NCBI GenBank assembly: GCA_016946835.1 | Contig: JACVTC010000009.1 | Location: 2,097,501 to 2,155,000, forward strand | From: Neocallimastix lanati (nom. inval.) | Taxonomy: Eukaryota; Neocallimastigomycota; Neocallimastigomycetes; Neocallimastigales; Neocallimastigaceae | Length of the DNA stretch: 57,500 bases | Direction of reading: 5' to 3' | In this document: positions 12,203 through 25,361 of the stretch, one piece after another | How positions within the stretch are numbered: position 1 is the first letter of the stretch | Layout of the letters: every line of letters starts with the position of its first letter | Notes under the pieces: model-generated | Databases searched by the model: none | The model's input: only the letters and a program-made list of their open reading frames with translations | Told to the model about the DNA's origin: nothing | Translations under genes and position numbers: made by a program

Positions 12203-12241
<39 letters not shown>

Positions 12242-12389
12242 ATCTGTTAATTAATTATTTAATATATTTAATATTATTTTTAAAATTCAATTATATATAT
12301 ATATATTTTTTTTTTCAACTCCGAAATAAGATTTTTTGAGTTAAATGAAACTGAAATATTTTTTTGAAAAATACTTTATTTTCTTTTTA

Positions 12390-12835
12390 AGCTAGAAAAA
12401 ATTATGCATATATATATATATATATATATATATTATTATTATTATTATCATTATTATTTTTATTTTTATTTTTATTTTTTTTTTTGTTACATTATATAAA
12501 GTTTTTTGAAATTATTAATAAAACTAGAAAAAAATTATGTATATATATATTATTATTATTATTTTTTTTTTGTTATAGTATATAAAATTTTTTGAAATTG
12601 TTAATAAAACATATATAAAGAAATATATATTATATAATTATATAAATTTTAATGTCATTAAGTAAAAAGCATATATGTTTTAAAATATTAATAATCACCG
12701 ATAATTTAGTAATTTTTTTTTTTTTAAATAAAGGAAAAAAAATGTTATTAAGTAAAACGTATATACGCTTTTAAAATATTAATAACCACAGATTATTTAT
12801 TATTATTTTTTTAAATAAAGAAAAAAAAAAAAAAA
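12390..12835. repeat. Two adjacent two-copy tandem duplications
   Basis: The first pair shares CTAGAAAAAATTATG, a TA/ATT microsatellite, TTTTTTTGTTA and TTTTTTGAAATT, then TTAATAAAAC (about 12392-12529 and 12524-12610). The second pair shares TTAAGTAAAA, GCATATATG or CGTATATACG, TTTTAAAATATTAATAA, CACCGAT or CACAGAT, then TTTAAATAAAG (about 12655-12733 and 12742-12823). The copies have diverged, so the duplications are not recent. Confidence 0.65.
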
Positions 12836-13582
12836 AGAAAATTTTATTATTACTTTTATCCGAAATAAACTTCAAAAAAGAAAAAAAAGTATATATTTTT
12901 TAAAAAGTTTATTTATTTATTTTTCTTTTTTATTTTTATTTTTATTTTATTTTTATTTTTTTGGTAAACCTCTTTATTCCATATATATATTATTTAATAT
13001 TTTTTATATATATACTTTTAAAATAATATAATACAATTAATTATTTAAAGAAAACATATATATATAATTTTAAAAGCTCTCTTTAATACGAATCTATAGT
13101 TAAGTAATTTCACATGGGTATTTTAATATGTGAATTATTAAAAAGGAATGTTTGCTATATATTATTATTTATTACTTATTCATTATTATTCATTATTATT
13201 TATTATTAATATCATTAATATTATTATTATCATTACTTTTATATTTGTTAAACTCCATTGTTTTTAATTAAAATAAATAACTTTTTGCTTTGTTAATTCC
13301 AATTAACAAAGCGAAATAAATAATTAAATAAATTAATAAATTAATTAAATAAATATAATAAATTTAAATAAATATTATAAATTTAAATAAATATTATAAA
13401 TTTAAATAAATATAATGAATTTAAATAAATATAATAAATATTTAAATAAGTTAAATAATATTTAATTTTAATGCTATTTTAAAAAATATATATATATTTT
13501 TGGTTATCTAATAATTTTATGCTCCTTTTAATATTTAAATAAATAATTTAAAGATTAATTAATAATTATATAATAATAAATT

Positions 13583-13616
<34 letters not shown>

Positions 13617-14072
13617 TAATAATATTGATATTTAGAAGAGTTTAATAAAAAAAAAGATATTAACATAGAAATTTTAATTAAAATAAATAATATAAACTTT
13701 AAATTTTGTTAATATTTACATATTATTATAAAATAATGTCAAAACTTTTTCATTTATAATAAACAACTAGTAATAGAGATTTATAAAAAATATATATATA
13801 TATATTAATTTTTTTGCTATTTTTATTTTTATTGTTTGATTATAAAAACTAAATAATAAAGAACAACAACTAAAATCTAAATTTTAAATTTAAAGACATT
13901 TTATCAATATATATACATATATATATATTTTTATATAGTTAATTATAATCTATTTTCATTTAATTATCATATACACGTGACAATGTCAAAAGGCTTTATT
14001 AAATTTTAAATTTATTATATATATAGAATTTCAACTTTTATTTTGTTTAGTGTTTAGCAAATAACTTTTTTT

Positions 14073-14168
14073 TTTTTTTTTATTTTATTTTATTTTATTT
14101 TATTTTATTTTATTTTATTTTATTTTATTTTATTTTATTTTATTTTATTTTATTTTTTATTTTTTATT
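14073..14168. repeat. (TTTTA)n minisatellite
   Basis: About 15 near-perfect copies of TTTTA directly follow a run of 17-18 T. Confidence 0.9.
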
Positions 14169-15139
14169 TTGAATAAAAATTATCAAAGTATATTTAAAAT
14201 CTATATTATATCGTTAGCAATTTAATAATATATTTTAATATAGAGGATCGTTTTCTATATATTATTATTCAATTATATAATTATTGAAATTTATAACTTT
14301 TAATCTTTGTTTAATGTTCTTATCTACTTTCGATTTACTAATAATATGTGTTAATACATTTACATTAGTTAAATGTTAAAATTAAGTCAAATATCGATTA
14401 TAATTAATAGAATTTAAATATGAAATGAATTTCTAATATAAATTTAATTGCTTTAGTGAAACAATTTGCATTAATTTATATATATGAATTAACAATTTAT
14501 AATTTAATTTGTCATTATTTTTATTTTATTTTTTAATTTTTTTTTTTTATTAATAAATATTAATATTAAAATATAGAATTTTATATTGTTCATTTTGTTA
14601 TAGTTAACTTGTATAAAAAATAATAAGAAAAGTATATACGTTAAGATATTTTATTATTATAAATATTTATATCTTAATATATTTAATTGTTCTATTTCAT
14701 TTTACTTTGTTTAACGTTTTGCTTCTTTTATTTTCATTTATGTATTGCAATTTTAAAAAATAATATTCAACAAAATTTGCTAGTAGAGTTCTGTAATTTA
14801 TAAACAATAATGAAAAATCTTATTTACTCTTTATCGTTTTTATTTTTATTTTTATTTTTTTTTAAACTTATTTTAAAGATTTTCTATTGAAAGGATTTAA
14901 TATTATTATTATAATTATGTATCATCTTTATTATTAATATATTGTAAATTAAAATTTTTAATAAATTTTTATATCTATATATCTTAATTGATTTATATAT
15001 ATATATTTTGGTTTAGTAATAAATAAAATTAACAAATTGTGACTGACAAGATTTTATTTTTTTTAGAAAATTAGAAAATAAAGATAAAAAATAATTATTT
15101 TATTTCCATTTTTTTTATTTCCATTTTTTTTATTTTCTA

Positions 15140-15182
<43 letters not shown>

Positions 15183-15642
15183 TTCATAAAAATAAATTAC
15201 ATATTATATTTTTATACAATATAAATAAATTATTAATTTTATATAAAGCTGAAAATATTATATAATATAAAGATAAAAAAGTAAAATATCCATAAAAATA
15301 ATAAAAAAATAAAAGTTTTATTATTATTATTATTATTATTATTTTTATATTTACTATATATATTAATATATAAATTGAATATACATTGCTATTTATTGAA
15401 GTATTAAGTAGAATAATTAATAAATATGAACATAAGAAATATATATATATATATATATTATTTTCATTATAAGCTATATATGAATTATAATGCATTATAC
15501 ATTATTCAAATACCTAATAATAATTTATAAGAGATAATAATTAATAAAATTAATTGTTGAATATTAATTTTTAAATAATAATCAAAATCATTTTTAACTG
15601 GAGTGATATTATCAATATAAAAGAAATAAGGAGAGATAATTA

Positions 15643-15690
<48 letters not shown>

Positions 15691-16450
15691 ATTGTTGAAT
15701 ATTAATTTTAAAGTAAAATAAAAACAAAACAAAACAAAACAAAACAAAACGAAACAAAACAGGAGAAATAAAATCAATATAAAAGGAAAATTTAATAAAA
15801 AGACAAATTTTGTATTTATATATTTATATTAATTATAAAATTTCATTATTATTGGAAATATAATGTCTTAATAATAATATAAAATAATAAATAATATTTT
15901 AAATTTACAATTATATATTAACATTAATATTATTATTTTATACACATAATCAAGTCGAATAGTATAAAATAGTATATATATATATATATATATATAATTT
16001 TAAGGATAAAAGTACTTTTTATATAATAATAGTTAAATTGAAATTGGTATTATCATATTGTATGGATTATATATATAAATACTATAATATTTTATGCTTT
16101 GAAAATAAAAATATATTTCCACATATTATTAATAAATAAAGAACACTGGAAAGTAAAATCACATAATACATAATAAAATATTAGATTATAAAATAAATAT
16201 TAAATATAAAATTATTATTAATAATTATTATAACAATATTATTAATTCAATAGATATTATAGTCATAATTTCTATATTCCTTGAAATAAATATTAAAAAT
16301 TGTATTATTATTATTATTGTTTGTAATTTTTCTTCATTTCTTACATATAAATATAAAATTTTTATTTTATTTGTATATTATTATTATTATTATTATTATT
16401 ATTTTGTATAGGTGATTTTAGTAGTTTAAAATAAAATAGACATAATAGAA

Positions 16451-17886
16451 ATGAGTTTCCGTGATTCACACACTTTTGGTATTTTTATTGGTTTTTTATT
16501 ATAATATTAATTTATTGTTATAAGGATACAACAATATTGTTAATTATATAAAATTTTTCCAATTTATAAATTTAATATTTTAACATTTACAAGAGGAGCG
16601 TCAGAAAGAAGCTAAGAGAATAAGAGTATGTTATTAAACCATAAACAAAAATTTAAATTATAATATATATATATATATAAATTTTAAATGTTTTACTTAT
16701 ATTTATGGTAATTTTTAGGAAAAATATCAGGATAGAATACCATGGTAAAAATCTATATTTATTAATTTAAGATAAAATATAATATCTTAAAATATTTTTA
16801 TATATTATTAGTATTAAACAAAGCTATTAATGATTTATAATTATATAAATATTCAACAGTATCGTTGAAAAGAATAAAAAAAGTAATATTCAAGATATTG
16901 ATAAAAAGAAGTTCTTGGTAAATATTATTATAACCTTATAATTAATGTATTAGAATGTATATACAATTATAGATATAAAAAGTTAATATCTTATTAATTA
17001 ATTTATTATTATTTATTTATTTATTAATTATAATATAAAGGTTCCTTCTAACTTAACAGCTGGTAAGAATTAAAATCAAATCAAATCAAATATAATTAAA
17101 TAAAATAAAATAAAATAAAATAAATAAAAATAAAATGAATAAATAAATAAATAATTGATTAATTAATAATAATAATAATAATAATAATAAAGTAGTAGAT
17201 TTGAATATATGTATTATTTTATTTTATTTTATTTTATTTTATTTTATTTTTTTATTTTTATTTTTTTTTTTTTTTAAATTAATATTCAATAATAATAATA
17301 CATAAAATTAATCATTATTTAAAAGTCTTTATAATGGATATTAATAATATATTAATTTGATATATGTCTTTTATTTTTATTATTATTATTATTATTACCA
17401 ATTATATTTAATAAAAAGGTCAATTTATGTATGTTATAAGGTAAATAATAAATATATATATATATATACATTTAATAATAATATTTTGTATAATAATTGA
17501 AAATTTTTATTAAGTAATTATTATTATTATTATTATTTTTTTTTTCAATTTTTATTTTTATTTTTATTTTTTTTATTTAATTGAAATGAAGAAAGAGAAT
17601 TAAGCTTCAACCCGATGAAGCCCTTTTTGTATATATTGATGGTGTTAATGTACCAGCTGCTAATTTAATGAGTACAATTTACGAAGAGCACAAGGATGAA
17701 GATGTAATTCTTTTTTTTTATTAGTTTTATGTTATAGTATATAAATATATTTAATAAAGGAAATAGTTTTTTAAAAACCAATAATTTACTAAATAAATAT
17801 TATTAACAATTAATAAATAAAATAAACTATTATAGGGTTTCCTTTATATGATATATTCTGGTGAAAGTACATTTGGATCACTTTAA
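16451..17886 (+). CDS. ATG8: Autophagy ubiquitin-like protein Atg8
   Basis: Eight exons: 16451-16478, 16594-16625, 16719-16744, 16860-16917, 17041-17062, 17419-17440, 17592-17703, 17836-17886. The phases all fit and give 116 aa. Two N-terminal helices ([20 protein letters not shown]) precede the ubiquitin fold with [32 protein letters not shown] and [14 protein letters not shown]. Gly114 is followed by Ser-Leu. Atg4 would remove those two residues so that Gly114 can be conjugated to phosphatidylethanolamine on the phagophore (family knowledge). The length matches Atg8/GABARAP. One local oddity is Cys29 where most homologues have Val (IPCIVEK, from exons 3 and 4). Dividing 351 coding bases among eight exons, some only 22 bases long, is extreme. 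SSNA1 lies downstream on the same strand; I see no functional link. Confidence 0.96.
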
Positions 17887-19845
17887 TTTCTAAACAAACA
17901 AATAGAATAAACACAACAAAATAAAACAAACAAACAAACAAACAAACAAAAAAACGAAACAATAACAACAACAAAAAGATATTAAATTAAAAACGAGTTA
18001 GAGATTTTATTTAAACAAAATCTTTTTTTTTTTTTTTTTTTTTTTTTTCTTATCTATACAACATAAATATAGATTGTAGATATTATATAAATTTATATAA
18101 ATAACATGTTATATTATTAAAAAAAAGTGGTAAAAAATATATATATATATATAAATATACATATAAAGTTTTTTATTTCATTATAAAAATTTACATTTAT
18201 GTTAACATTAAATCTACAAAATATATTATTAATTGTTATTATTATTATTGTTATTCTTATTTTTTTTTTTAAAGAAAAAAATAATCATAATATATTCATA
18301 ATTCATAATATATATTTTTATGAATTATAATTTTTTTTTATTAATAAAAAGTAAATAAAAATAAAAATGCATGTATAATTAGAATGTGTTGAATTTTGTA
18401 ATGTGACTATTTGATGATTAAATTTAATACTATAAAAAATTTTTTTTCTTATAAACAAATATAAATAAATAAAAAATAAAAAATTAAAAATAAAAAATAA
18501 AAAATAAAAAATTAAAAATAAAAAAATAAAAATTTTATAATACATATTTGTTATTTTAGATAATAATAATAGATATTTCACCACATTATAAAAATGAAAA
18601 AATAAAGGATGCCACAATTAATATAAAACCTCATTGCTAAAAGCAACACTCCCTGTATAATTACTATACAATTAATCTAATACATTTATTGTTATATATG
18701 TAAGCTTAACCTATTTTAAACCTCTTAATATTTTATACTAATTTTTATATAAAATTTTTTATTTTTATTTATTTATTAATTTTAATTATTTCATTTTTTT
18801 TTTTTTTTATTTAATTGTTTTTTTTTTTTTTTAATAAATTTAAAAAGGAAAAAAAAAAAAAACGTTACACAATCCTTTCATAAAAGGAAATGATATTATT
18901 GAAAAAAAAATAATCTTATATAAATATATAAATTATTTTTTTAAAAAATTTTAAAAGTTTTTTTTTTTTTTTTTTTTTAATATAAATTTTTTTATAATGT
19001 ATCAAATATATATAATAAATAAATAAAATAATAAATAATATACTTTATGAAACATAAAAATAATACCACCAAAATAAATAAATAATAAATAATAAATAAT
19101 AAATAAATAAATAATAAATAATAAATAATAAATAATAAATAATAAATAATAATTAAATAATAAATAATAATTAAATAATAAATAATAAATAATAAATAAT
19201 AAATAATAAATAATAAATAATTAATAATAAATAATAAATAATAAATAATAAATAATTAAATAATAAATAATAAATAATAAATAAAAGAGTAAATAAATAA
19301 TAAATATTAATAAATTAAAAGTAATAAATAAATAAATAAATAATAAATAATAAATAATAAATAAATAATAAATAAATAAATAAATAAATAATTTTAAATA
19401 ATTAATTAATAATAAATAAAAGAGTAAATAAATAATAAATATTAATAAATTAAAAGTAATAAATAAATAAATAAGTAAATAAATAAATAAATAAATAATA
19501 AATAAGTTAATAAATAAATAACTATATAAAATTTATAAAATTAAAAAAAGTTGATTTTAATTAATTTATAAACAACATAAAAATAAAAACAAAAAAAAAA
19601 AAAAACAAAAAAAAAAAAAAAAATTAAACAAATAAAAATAAAAATTAATATTTATTAAAGATATATATATATTATATTTTTTTAATATAATTATTTTCTA
19701 AATAAATAAACAAATTTTTTTTTTTATTCTTGTTTTATATAAATAATTGTAAATTTTTTTTTGTGGTAAAAGAACCAAAGAAATTAGTATTTATAGAGAG
19801 AAAAAGAAAAAGTTTAAAAAAAAAATAATATTAAATATATAAAAC
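17887..19845. other. AT-rich intergenic region
   Basis: Just after the ATG8 stop, A-rich DNA contains CAAA and ACAA repeats. The rest is homopolymers and a large AAT/AAAT minisatellite (19066-19520). The minus-strand frame at 18318-18617 is low-complexity F/L/Y coding and not a gene. The last 200 bp before 19846 include the SSNA1 promoter, which I cannot delimit. Confidence 0.6.
19066..19520. repeat. AATA/AAT minisatellite with a 135-bp internal duplication
   Basis: The block is a mixture of AAT and AAAT units. A marked segment (AAAAGAGTAAATAAATAATA, then AATATTAATAAATTAAAAGT) occurs at about 19283 and again at about 19418, an offset of 135 bp. Confidence 0.85.
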
Positions 19846-19937
19846 ATGTCAAGTCAAGGGGCGTTATTACAAAATTATAATACTGATATTATACTGTGTA
19901 GGTATACAAAACGTCAAATAGCTATAGAGAAAAAAAA

Positions 19938-19987
<50 letters not shown>

Positions 19988-20059
19988 GAAATTAAAATAT
20001 AAAAATATTATGTAAAAAAAAAAAAAAAAAAAAAAAGAGTATGAAATTAATAATTTAAC

Positions 20060-20090
<31 letters not shown>

Positions 20091-20541
20091 TTATTTGTAA
20101 TTACATTCTTTAAATAATAAAAATGTTTATACCTATGTACAGGTTTAGAAAAATTAAAAAAACAAAGAGAAGACCTTTATCAACAGATTTTAAAAGAAGA
20201 AGAATCTAAAAGAAAAATTGAAGTAGAAATATCCAATTTATCTTCTAAACTTGATACCTTACAAAATTCTTTAAATAAAAAGAAAAAGTCAAAAATGGAA
20301 TACGATCAACTCATTCAACAAACGGAGAATGCATATGCAAAAGTAAATTTAATTTAATATTTATATAGTTATTATTTATTTACATATAATTGCAATTAAT
20401 AATTGTTAAAAAAAAAAAAAAAAAAAAAAATACTTTATATAAATATATATACATATATATTTATAGATACTGGAAAGTTCACAAACATTGTTAAAAATAT
20501 TAACAAAAGAAGGTGATTCATTGAATGGCAATTTACAATGA
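19846..20541 (+). CDS. SSNA1: SSNA1/DIP13-like microtubule-associated coiled-coil protein
   Basis: Three exons, 19846-19897, 20143-20342 and 20467-20541, give 108 aa. The N-terminus MSSQGALLQNYNTDI matches the diagnostic start of SSNA1/NA14 (QGA-LQNYN). Exon 1 joins to exon 2 as CLEKLKKQREDLYQQI, and the C-terminal block AYAKILESSQTLLKILTKEG aligns with the SSNA1 end. The family is about 105-120 aa and almost wholly coiled-coil. It forms fibrils and binds or branches microtubules at basal bodies and axonemes (family knowledge). The central region is Lys/Glu-rich and compatible with a continuous coiled coil from about residue 17 to 90. It suits an organism with flagellated zoospores. The donor T|GTAGGT was chosen over a later GT because it restores Cys18-Leu-Glu. 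Confidence 0.93.
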
Positions 20542-20717
20542 ATGATAGTAATGAAAAAAAGGATAACTTATTATGATTATAAATAATAATAATAATAAAT
20601 AATAAAAACACGACAAAAAACAAATAAATAACAAAAAAAAATTTATAATATTTTAATTACATTATCAAATTAGCTTATAATTATATTATACTATATAAAT
20701 AACTGCACTATTATTTT

Positions 20718-20756
<39 letters not shown>

Positions 20757-21417
20757 AAAAATTTTTTTTCTATTAAATATATTATATAATATTTAACTAC
20801 ATTAAATATTGTATGCCATATTTTAAAATGAAATCATTTACTCATTTGTTTTTCAAATGTAGTAATTATAATATATAATCAAAAAAAAAAAAAAAAAAAA
20901 AAAAGATACTTATAAATATTTTAGTCTTATTACATTTAGACCATTTTAAATAACAAAAAAGAAATATATATTATATATTATTCGTTTGTAATATGAATAT
21001 ATAATTATACTTTAAAATAATATTTAACATCATTATTTTTATTTTTATATATAAGAAAGTTCTTTAAAAGATTTTTGTATATATTTCCTTTTTTAGTTTT
21101 TATAAATTAATATACCCTTGTAATATATTATATATATATATATAACAAATTCTTGTAATATATAAAATATGAAATATATACTTAAAGAATATATATATAT
21201 ACAAAGAACTATATAAATAATAATAAAACTATTAAAATTTGAAAATTAAATATTTAATAAACTACAATAAAATAAAAAATGCTATTTGAATAATTGTCAT
21301 AAATATATATATATATATATTTTTTTTATTAAAATTTTTTATCAATGACACTTTAAAAAATATTTTTTCCTTGTTATATTTTTATTTATAAGTAAATTTC
21401 AATACTTTTTAATACTT

Positions 21418-21453
<36 letters not shown>

Positions 21454-21738
21454 TTTATTTTAGATAGGTATAAATATTAATTATTCTAATATATTTAAAA
21501 TTTTAATTTCGATTTATTTTTTTTTTATTTTTTTATTATTATTTTTTTTTTTTTTATTTTTTTTTTTTATTAATTTATTTTCATTTATTTTCATTTTATT
21601 TATTTTCATTTCTTTTAAATTTTATTTTATTTTATTTATTTATTTTATAAATATTTTTCTGTTTTTTATTATTTTATTTCTACTTATATATATTTTTATT
21701 TTTATTTTTATTTTTATTTTTTATTTTTAATTTTATAT
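20542..21738. other. Convergent intergenic region (SSNA1 / ALG2)
   Basis: Holds the 3' ends of two convergent genes. Poly-T tracts lie near 20720-20755 and 21421-21451, poly-A near 20881-20904, and T/A-rich DNA continues up to the ALG2 stop. No coding potential seen. Confidence 0.6.
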
Positions 21739-23258
21739 TTAAAGTTCTTTTTTATTTTCTTTTTCTTGTTTCTTTTTTTGACCTTCTTCATATAATTCTG
21801 TGACAATAGCGTTCAATGACTTTTTAAACTGTTCAAAACCAAATTTATTAATGACATATTCTTTAGCATAGGATGGCATAGCTTTCATATCAATTTGATA
21901 TTTTGTACTGGTGGATTGAGTTGGGAAAAGAATGGCATAAGCAGCTTCAGCGAGTTCTTTTTCATCCTCTGGACATAGGAATCCAGTTTTACCATGGACA
22001 ATACTTTCCTTTGGTCCACCACTGTTAATAGCTATTACTGGAAGACCGGAATACATTGATTCCACAGGAACAATACCAAAATGTTCATTGGTTGGTGTAT
22101 ATATTAGGCAATTACAATGATGTAAAAGGAAGGTACGTTGATTTTCACTGAAAGAAAGAAGGAAAACAATATTAGCATTTTGAATTGCTTCTTTATCTAA
22201 AGATTCATTCTTTTTGGTGGATTCAGGCCAGATGGTTTGATAGGTGAATTCATTAACTTTAGCTACTTCTTCTAATTCTTTATGATACTCAACATTTTCA
22301 GGATTAATGAGATCATAACCTCCAGCGATAACTAATCTAATATTTTTAAATTCATCATCTGTACATTTGGATTTCAATTCTTTTAAAATTTTAATCGTTA
22401 ATTCCAAATTCTTTTTTCTTTCAAAACGATTAATTGAGAGAAGAGTAATCTTTTCACTAAAAGTTAATATAAATATAATCATTAATCATTAATAATAATT
22501 ATTAATAATAATTAATAATTAACAATAATAATAAATGACATAATAAATGATAATAATAAATAATAATAATAATTAATAATAAATAATAATAATAAATAAT
22601 AATAAATAATAATAATAATAATAATAATTAATAATAAATAATAATAATAATTAATAATTAATAATAATTATAATAATAATAATTAATAATAATTATTATA
22701 ATAATAATTAATAATAATTATAATAATAATAATAATAATTTATAATAATTATAATAATAATTAATAATTAACAATAATTATAATAATAATTAATAATTAA
22801 TAATAATTATAATAATAATAATTAATAATAATTATTATAATAATAATTAATAATAATTATAATAATAATAATAATAATTTATAATAATTATAATAATAAT
22901 TAATAATTAACAATAATTATAATAATAATTAATAATTAATAATAATGGTAATAATTGAGAAAATAAAGATTTATAATATATGATTTAAATAAGATAAATA
23001 TATATATGAACATTTATAATTTAGAATTGATGATATTATTATATAATATTAACTTTTATTATTACTGCTATTATTATTACTATTTATATATACCTTCTTA
23101 ATAAATCAAGTCCTTTATCTGTTTCATCAATTTTCTTTTCATATTGTTCAGTATTAATTCCTGGGTATAAAACATCTGGAACTATATCAATTCTTTTAAA
23201 CGATTCTTTAAAAATGGAACGAGTAAATTGACTATTGACAAGGATTTTATCCGCTAAA

Positions 23259-23296
<38 letters not shown>

Positions 23297-23506
23297 ATTG
23301 GATTATTAATAATAATATTATTATTATCATATAAAAATCATATAATTATATTGTTTTATTTTTAAAAATAATTAAAGATATATAGATTAAAAATAAGGAA
23401 TTAATTAATTATTTTCTTTCTTATTTATTAATTTGATATTATATAAAAATAAAATTATTTTATCTTTTACTATCAATTTATTTATTTCAATTTTTATTTT
23501 ATTTTA

Positions 23507-23553
<47 letters not shown>

Positions 23554-24007
23554 TACCAGTTGAAACTTCTTCAAGGCAATCAAATGGAATACGATAAAGT
23601 TTTTTTATAGCCGAATTTCTTGTAGCTAAATTTTTATCTGGGAAATGGCAGTAAAATAATATCTAAATATATTATTATTATTATTAGTATTAGTATATTT
23701 ATAATAAATTATTATTATAATCATTTCTAATATTATAATATAATATTTATATTATTGGTATTATTATTATTATTAATGTATTAACCTTGGCTTTAGTAAG
23801 CTTTAAGATTGGTATATAAGTAGCTAATTGGTCAGCAAAAATAATATCATAATCATTTCTTTTGTTAAAAAGAAGATAAATGGAAAGATAAAAACCTCTT
23901 AAAATTGAACAAAGAATATGACCATAGCCAAAAATAGATTGTGGTAAAAAGTCACCGAGGACAACTACGTTTAAGTCATCTTTATATTGATATTAAACAA
24001 AATGAAA

Positions 24008-24046
<39 letters not shown>

Positions 24047-24786
24047 TAAATTAGATAATGAATTGAATTATTGAATTATTAAATTATTTTTATTATAAGT
24101 ATAAAACAATAAATTATTATAATTATTTTCTGCTTGTAATAATATAGATAAAGAATATATATATATATGTAGGTTTTTGATAATTAACAGAATATATCTT
24201 TCATTGAGAAAATTAATAAAGTCTATATTCATAACATTATGATATGATATAATAATATATTGTTTTATTATTTAAATATTTTAACTATTTATCTTATAAT
24301 ATTTTATTTTATTATGTAATTTTGTATTTTCAATTTGAATTTAAATTTGGAATTAAATAAAATGCAATTAGAAGAAAAATTTAAACACATTTCTGAATTT
24401 GAATATAATTTAAATATAAATATATGAAATGTTTCAATAATGTTGTAAAATTCTCGTATAGTATGTTATATCCATTTGATATATTATTTACATTCTGTTA
24501 AGGCTATATTTGATTTTTACTTTATATCATTTGTCAAATAAAAAAAAAAATTCAATTATCATAAATCATTATGAACGAAAAAAAAAAAAAAAAAAAAAAA
24601 AAAGATAATGATACCTAAAGTTTCTTTAAAACAATGTGTTTTATCATGATGTGAAGTATACATAGTAATTTGGTGTCCAGAATTTTTTAATGCCATTGCT
24701 GAATCAACAACAAGTCTTTCAGCACCTCCAATACCTAAATCTGGATGAACAAATGCTATATTCAATGATTTTGATGTTGATTCCAT
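21739..24786 (-). CDS. ALG2: Alpha-1,3/1,6-mannosyltransferase Alg2 (GT4)
   Basis: Five exons, 24786-24615, 23979-23786, 23662-23557, 23259-23094 and 22456-21739, give 451 aa (yeast Alg2 is about 500, human 416). The N-terminal GT-B domain has [20 protein letters not shown] (Gly-Gly at 20-21) and [20 protein letters not shown], then ILFYCHFPD. The C-terminal domain has [24 protein letters not shown] and the nucleotide-sugar site [18 protein letters not shown] with the E-X7-E pair at 337/345, then SGGPKESI. Alg2 adds the second and third mannoses to the dolichol-linked oligosaccharide on the cytosolic ER face, using GDP-mannose (family knowledge). Donor sites are GT throughout; the exon 2 donor (AAG|GTTAAT) is weak. 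Intron 4 carries a 139-bp tandem duplication of AAT-type DNA. It is divergent from VPS24. Confidence 0.95.
22490..22945. repeat. AAT-type minisatellite with a perfect 139-bp tandem duplication
   Basis: Inside ALG2 intron 4. 22651-22789 and 22790-22928 are identical over 139 bp, and a third copy starts at 22929 and stops after about 18 bp. The unit itself is made of TAA/TTAATAATTA shuffles, so the higher-order repeat is recent. Confidence 0.9.
23263..23294. repeat. Poly-T next to an ALG2 splice acceptor
   Basis: Read on the gene strand this is a run of about 32 A ending one base before the exon 4 acceptor AG at 23260-23261. The acceptor therefore lacks a pyrimidine tract. Confidence 0.8.
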
Positions 24787-24857
24787 TTATTAATAAAATT
24801 GTATATTTAAATTAAATTTATTATTTTAATTTCAATTGTTTATACACTATATGTATT

Positions 24858-24893
<36 letters not shown>

Positions 24894-24899
24894 CTTTTC

Positions 24900-24934
<35 letters not shown>

Positions 24935-25361
24935 CTCGCTTTTATTTTTATTTCTTTATTTCATATATTATTTTTCTTTGTTTTAAATTTTTGAAGTTTT
25001 TTTATAAAACAAACAAACAAAACAAACTTGTTTTATTACTTTCTTTATTTTATAAAATTTTTTATTAACACAAATTATTAATTTTTATTTGTGGATTTAT
25101 AAAAATATTATTATATTATATACTTTTTTTTTTTTATTGACTAATAAATTAAAAATTTAATACTTTAATAATAATTATTTAGATAGTATTATCTATAATA
25201 AAAATTAAATTTTTCTGCTAAATTTTTTGGAAGAATCTTTTATTTATTTATTTATTTATTATTTTTAACCTTATATATATATATTTACAAAGGACTCCTA
25301 TAACTTTTTTTTTTAATATTTAGTTATAATTATAATTAATTAATAATACAATAATACCAAA
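24787..25361. promoter_or_regulatory. Divergent promoter region of ALG2 and VPS24
   Basis: A 575-bp gap separates the two start codons. It contains two adjacent T-rich tracts (about 24860-24893 and 24906-24934), AAACAAACAAAACAAAC near 25007 and TA-rich DNA. No specific factor site can be named. Confidence 0.5.

Larger units (their letters stand above)
9119..16450. other. 7.3-kb gene-free AT-rich region
   Basis: I find no supported gene on either strand. The content is homopolymers, TA and AAT microsatellites, ATTTT runs and a few older tandem duplications (listed separately). A minus-strand 103-codon frame at 15184-15495 consists of I/Y/F/L-rich low-complexity codons and is not credible. The right end must hold the ATG8 promoter. 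Confidence 0.6.

Noticed and set aside
18318-18617. 99-codon minus-strand membrane-like frame
   Set aside because: Composed of AAAAATAAA-type repeats giving F/L/I/Y codons; no start context or conserved pattern.
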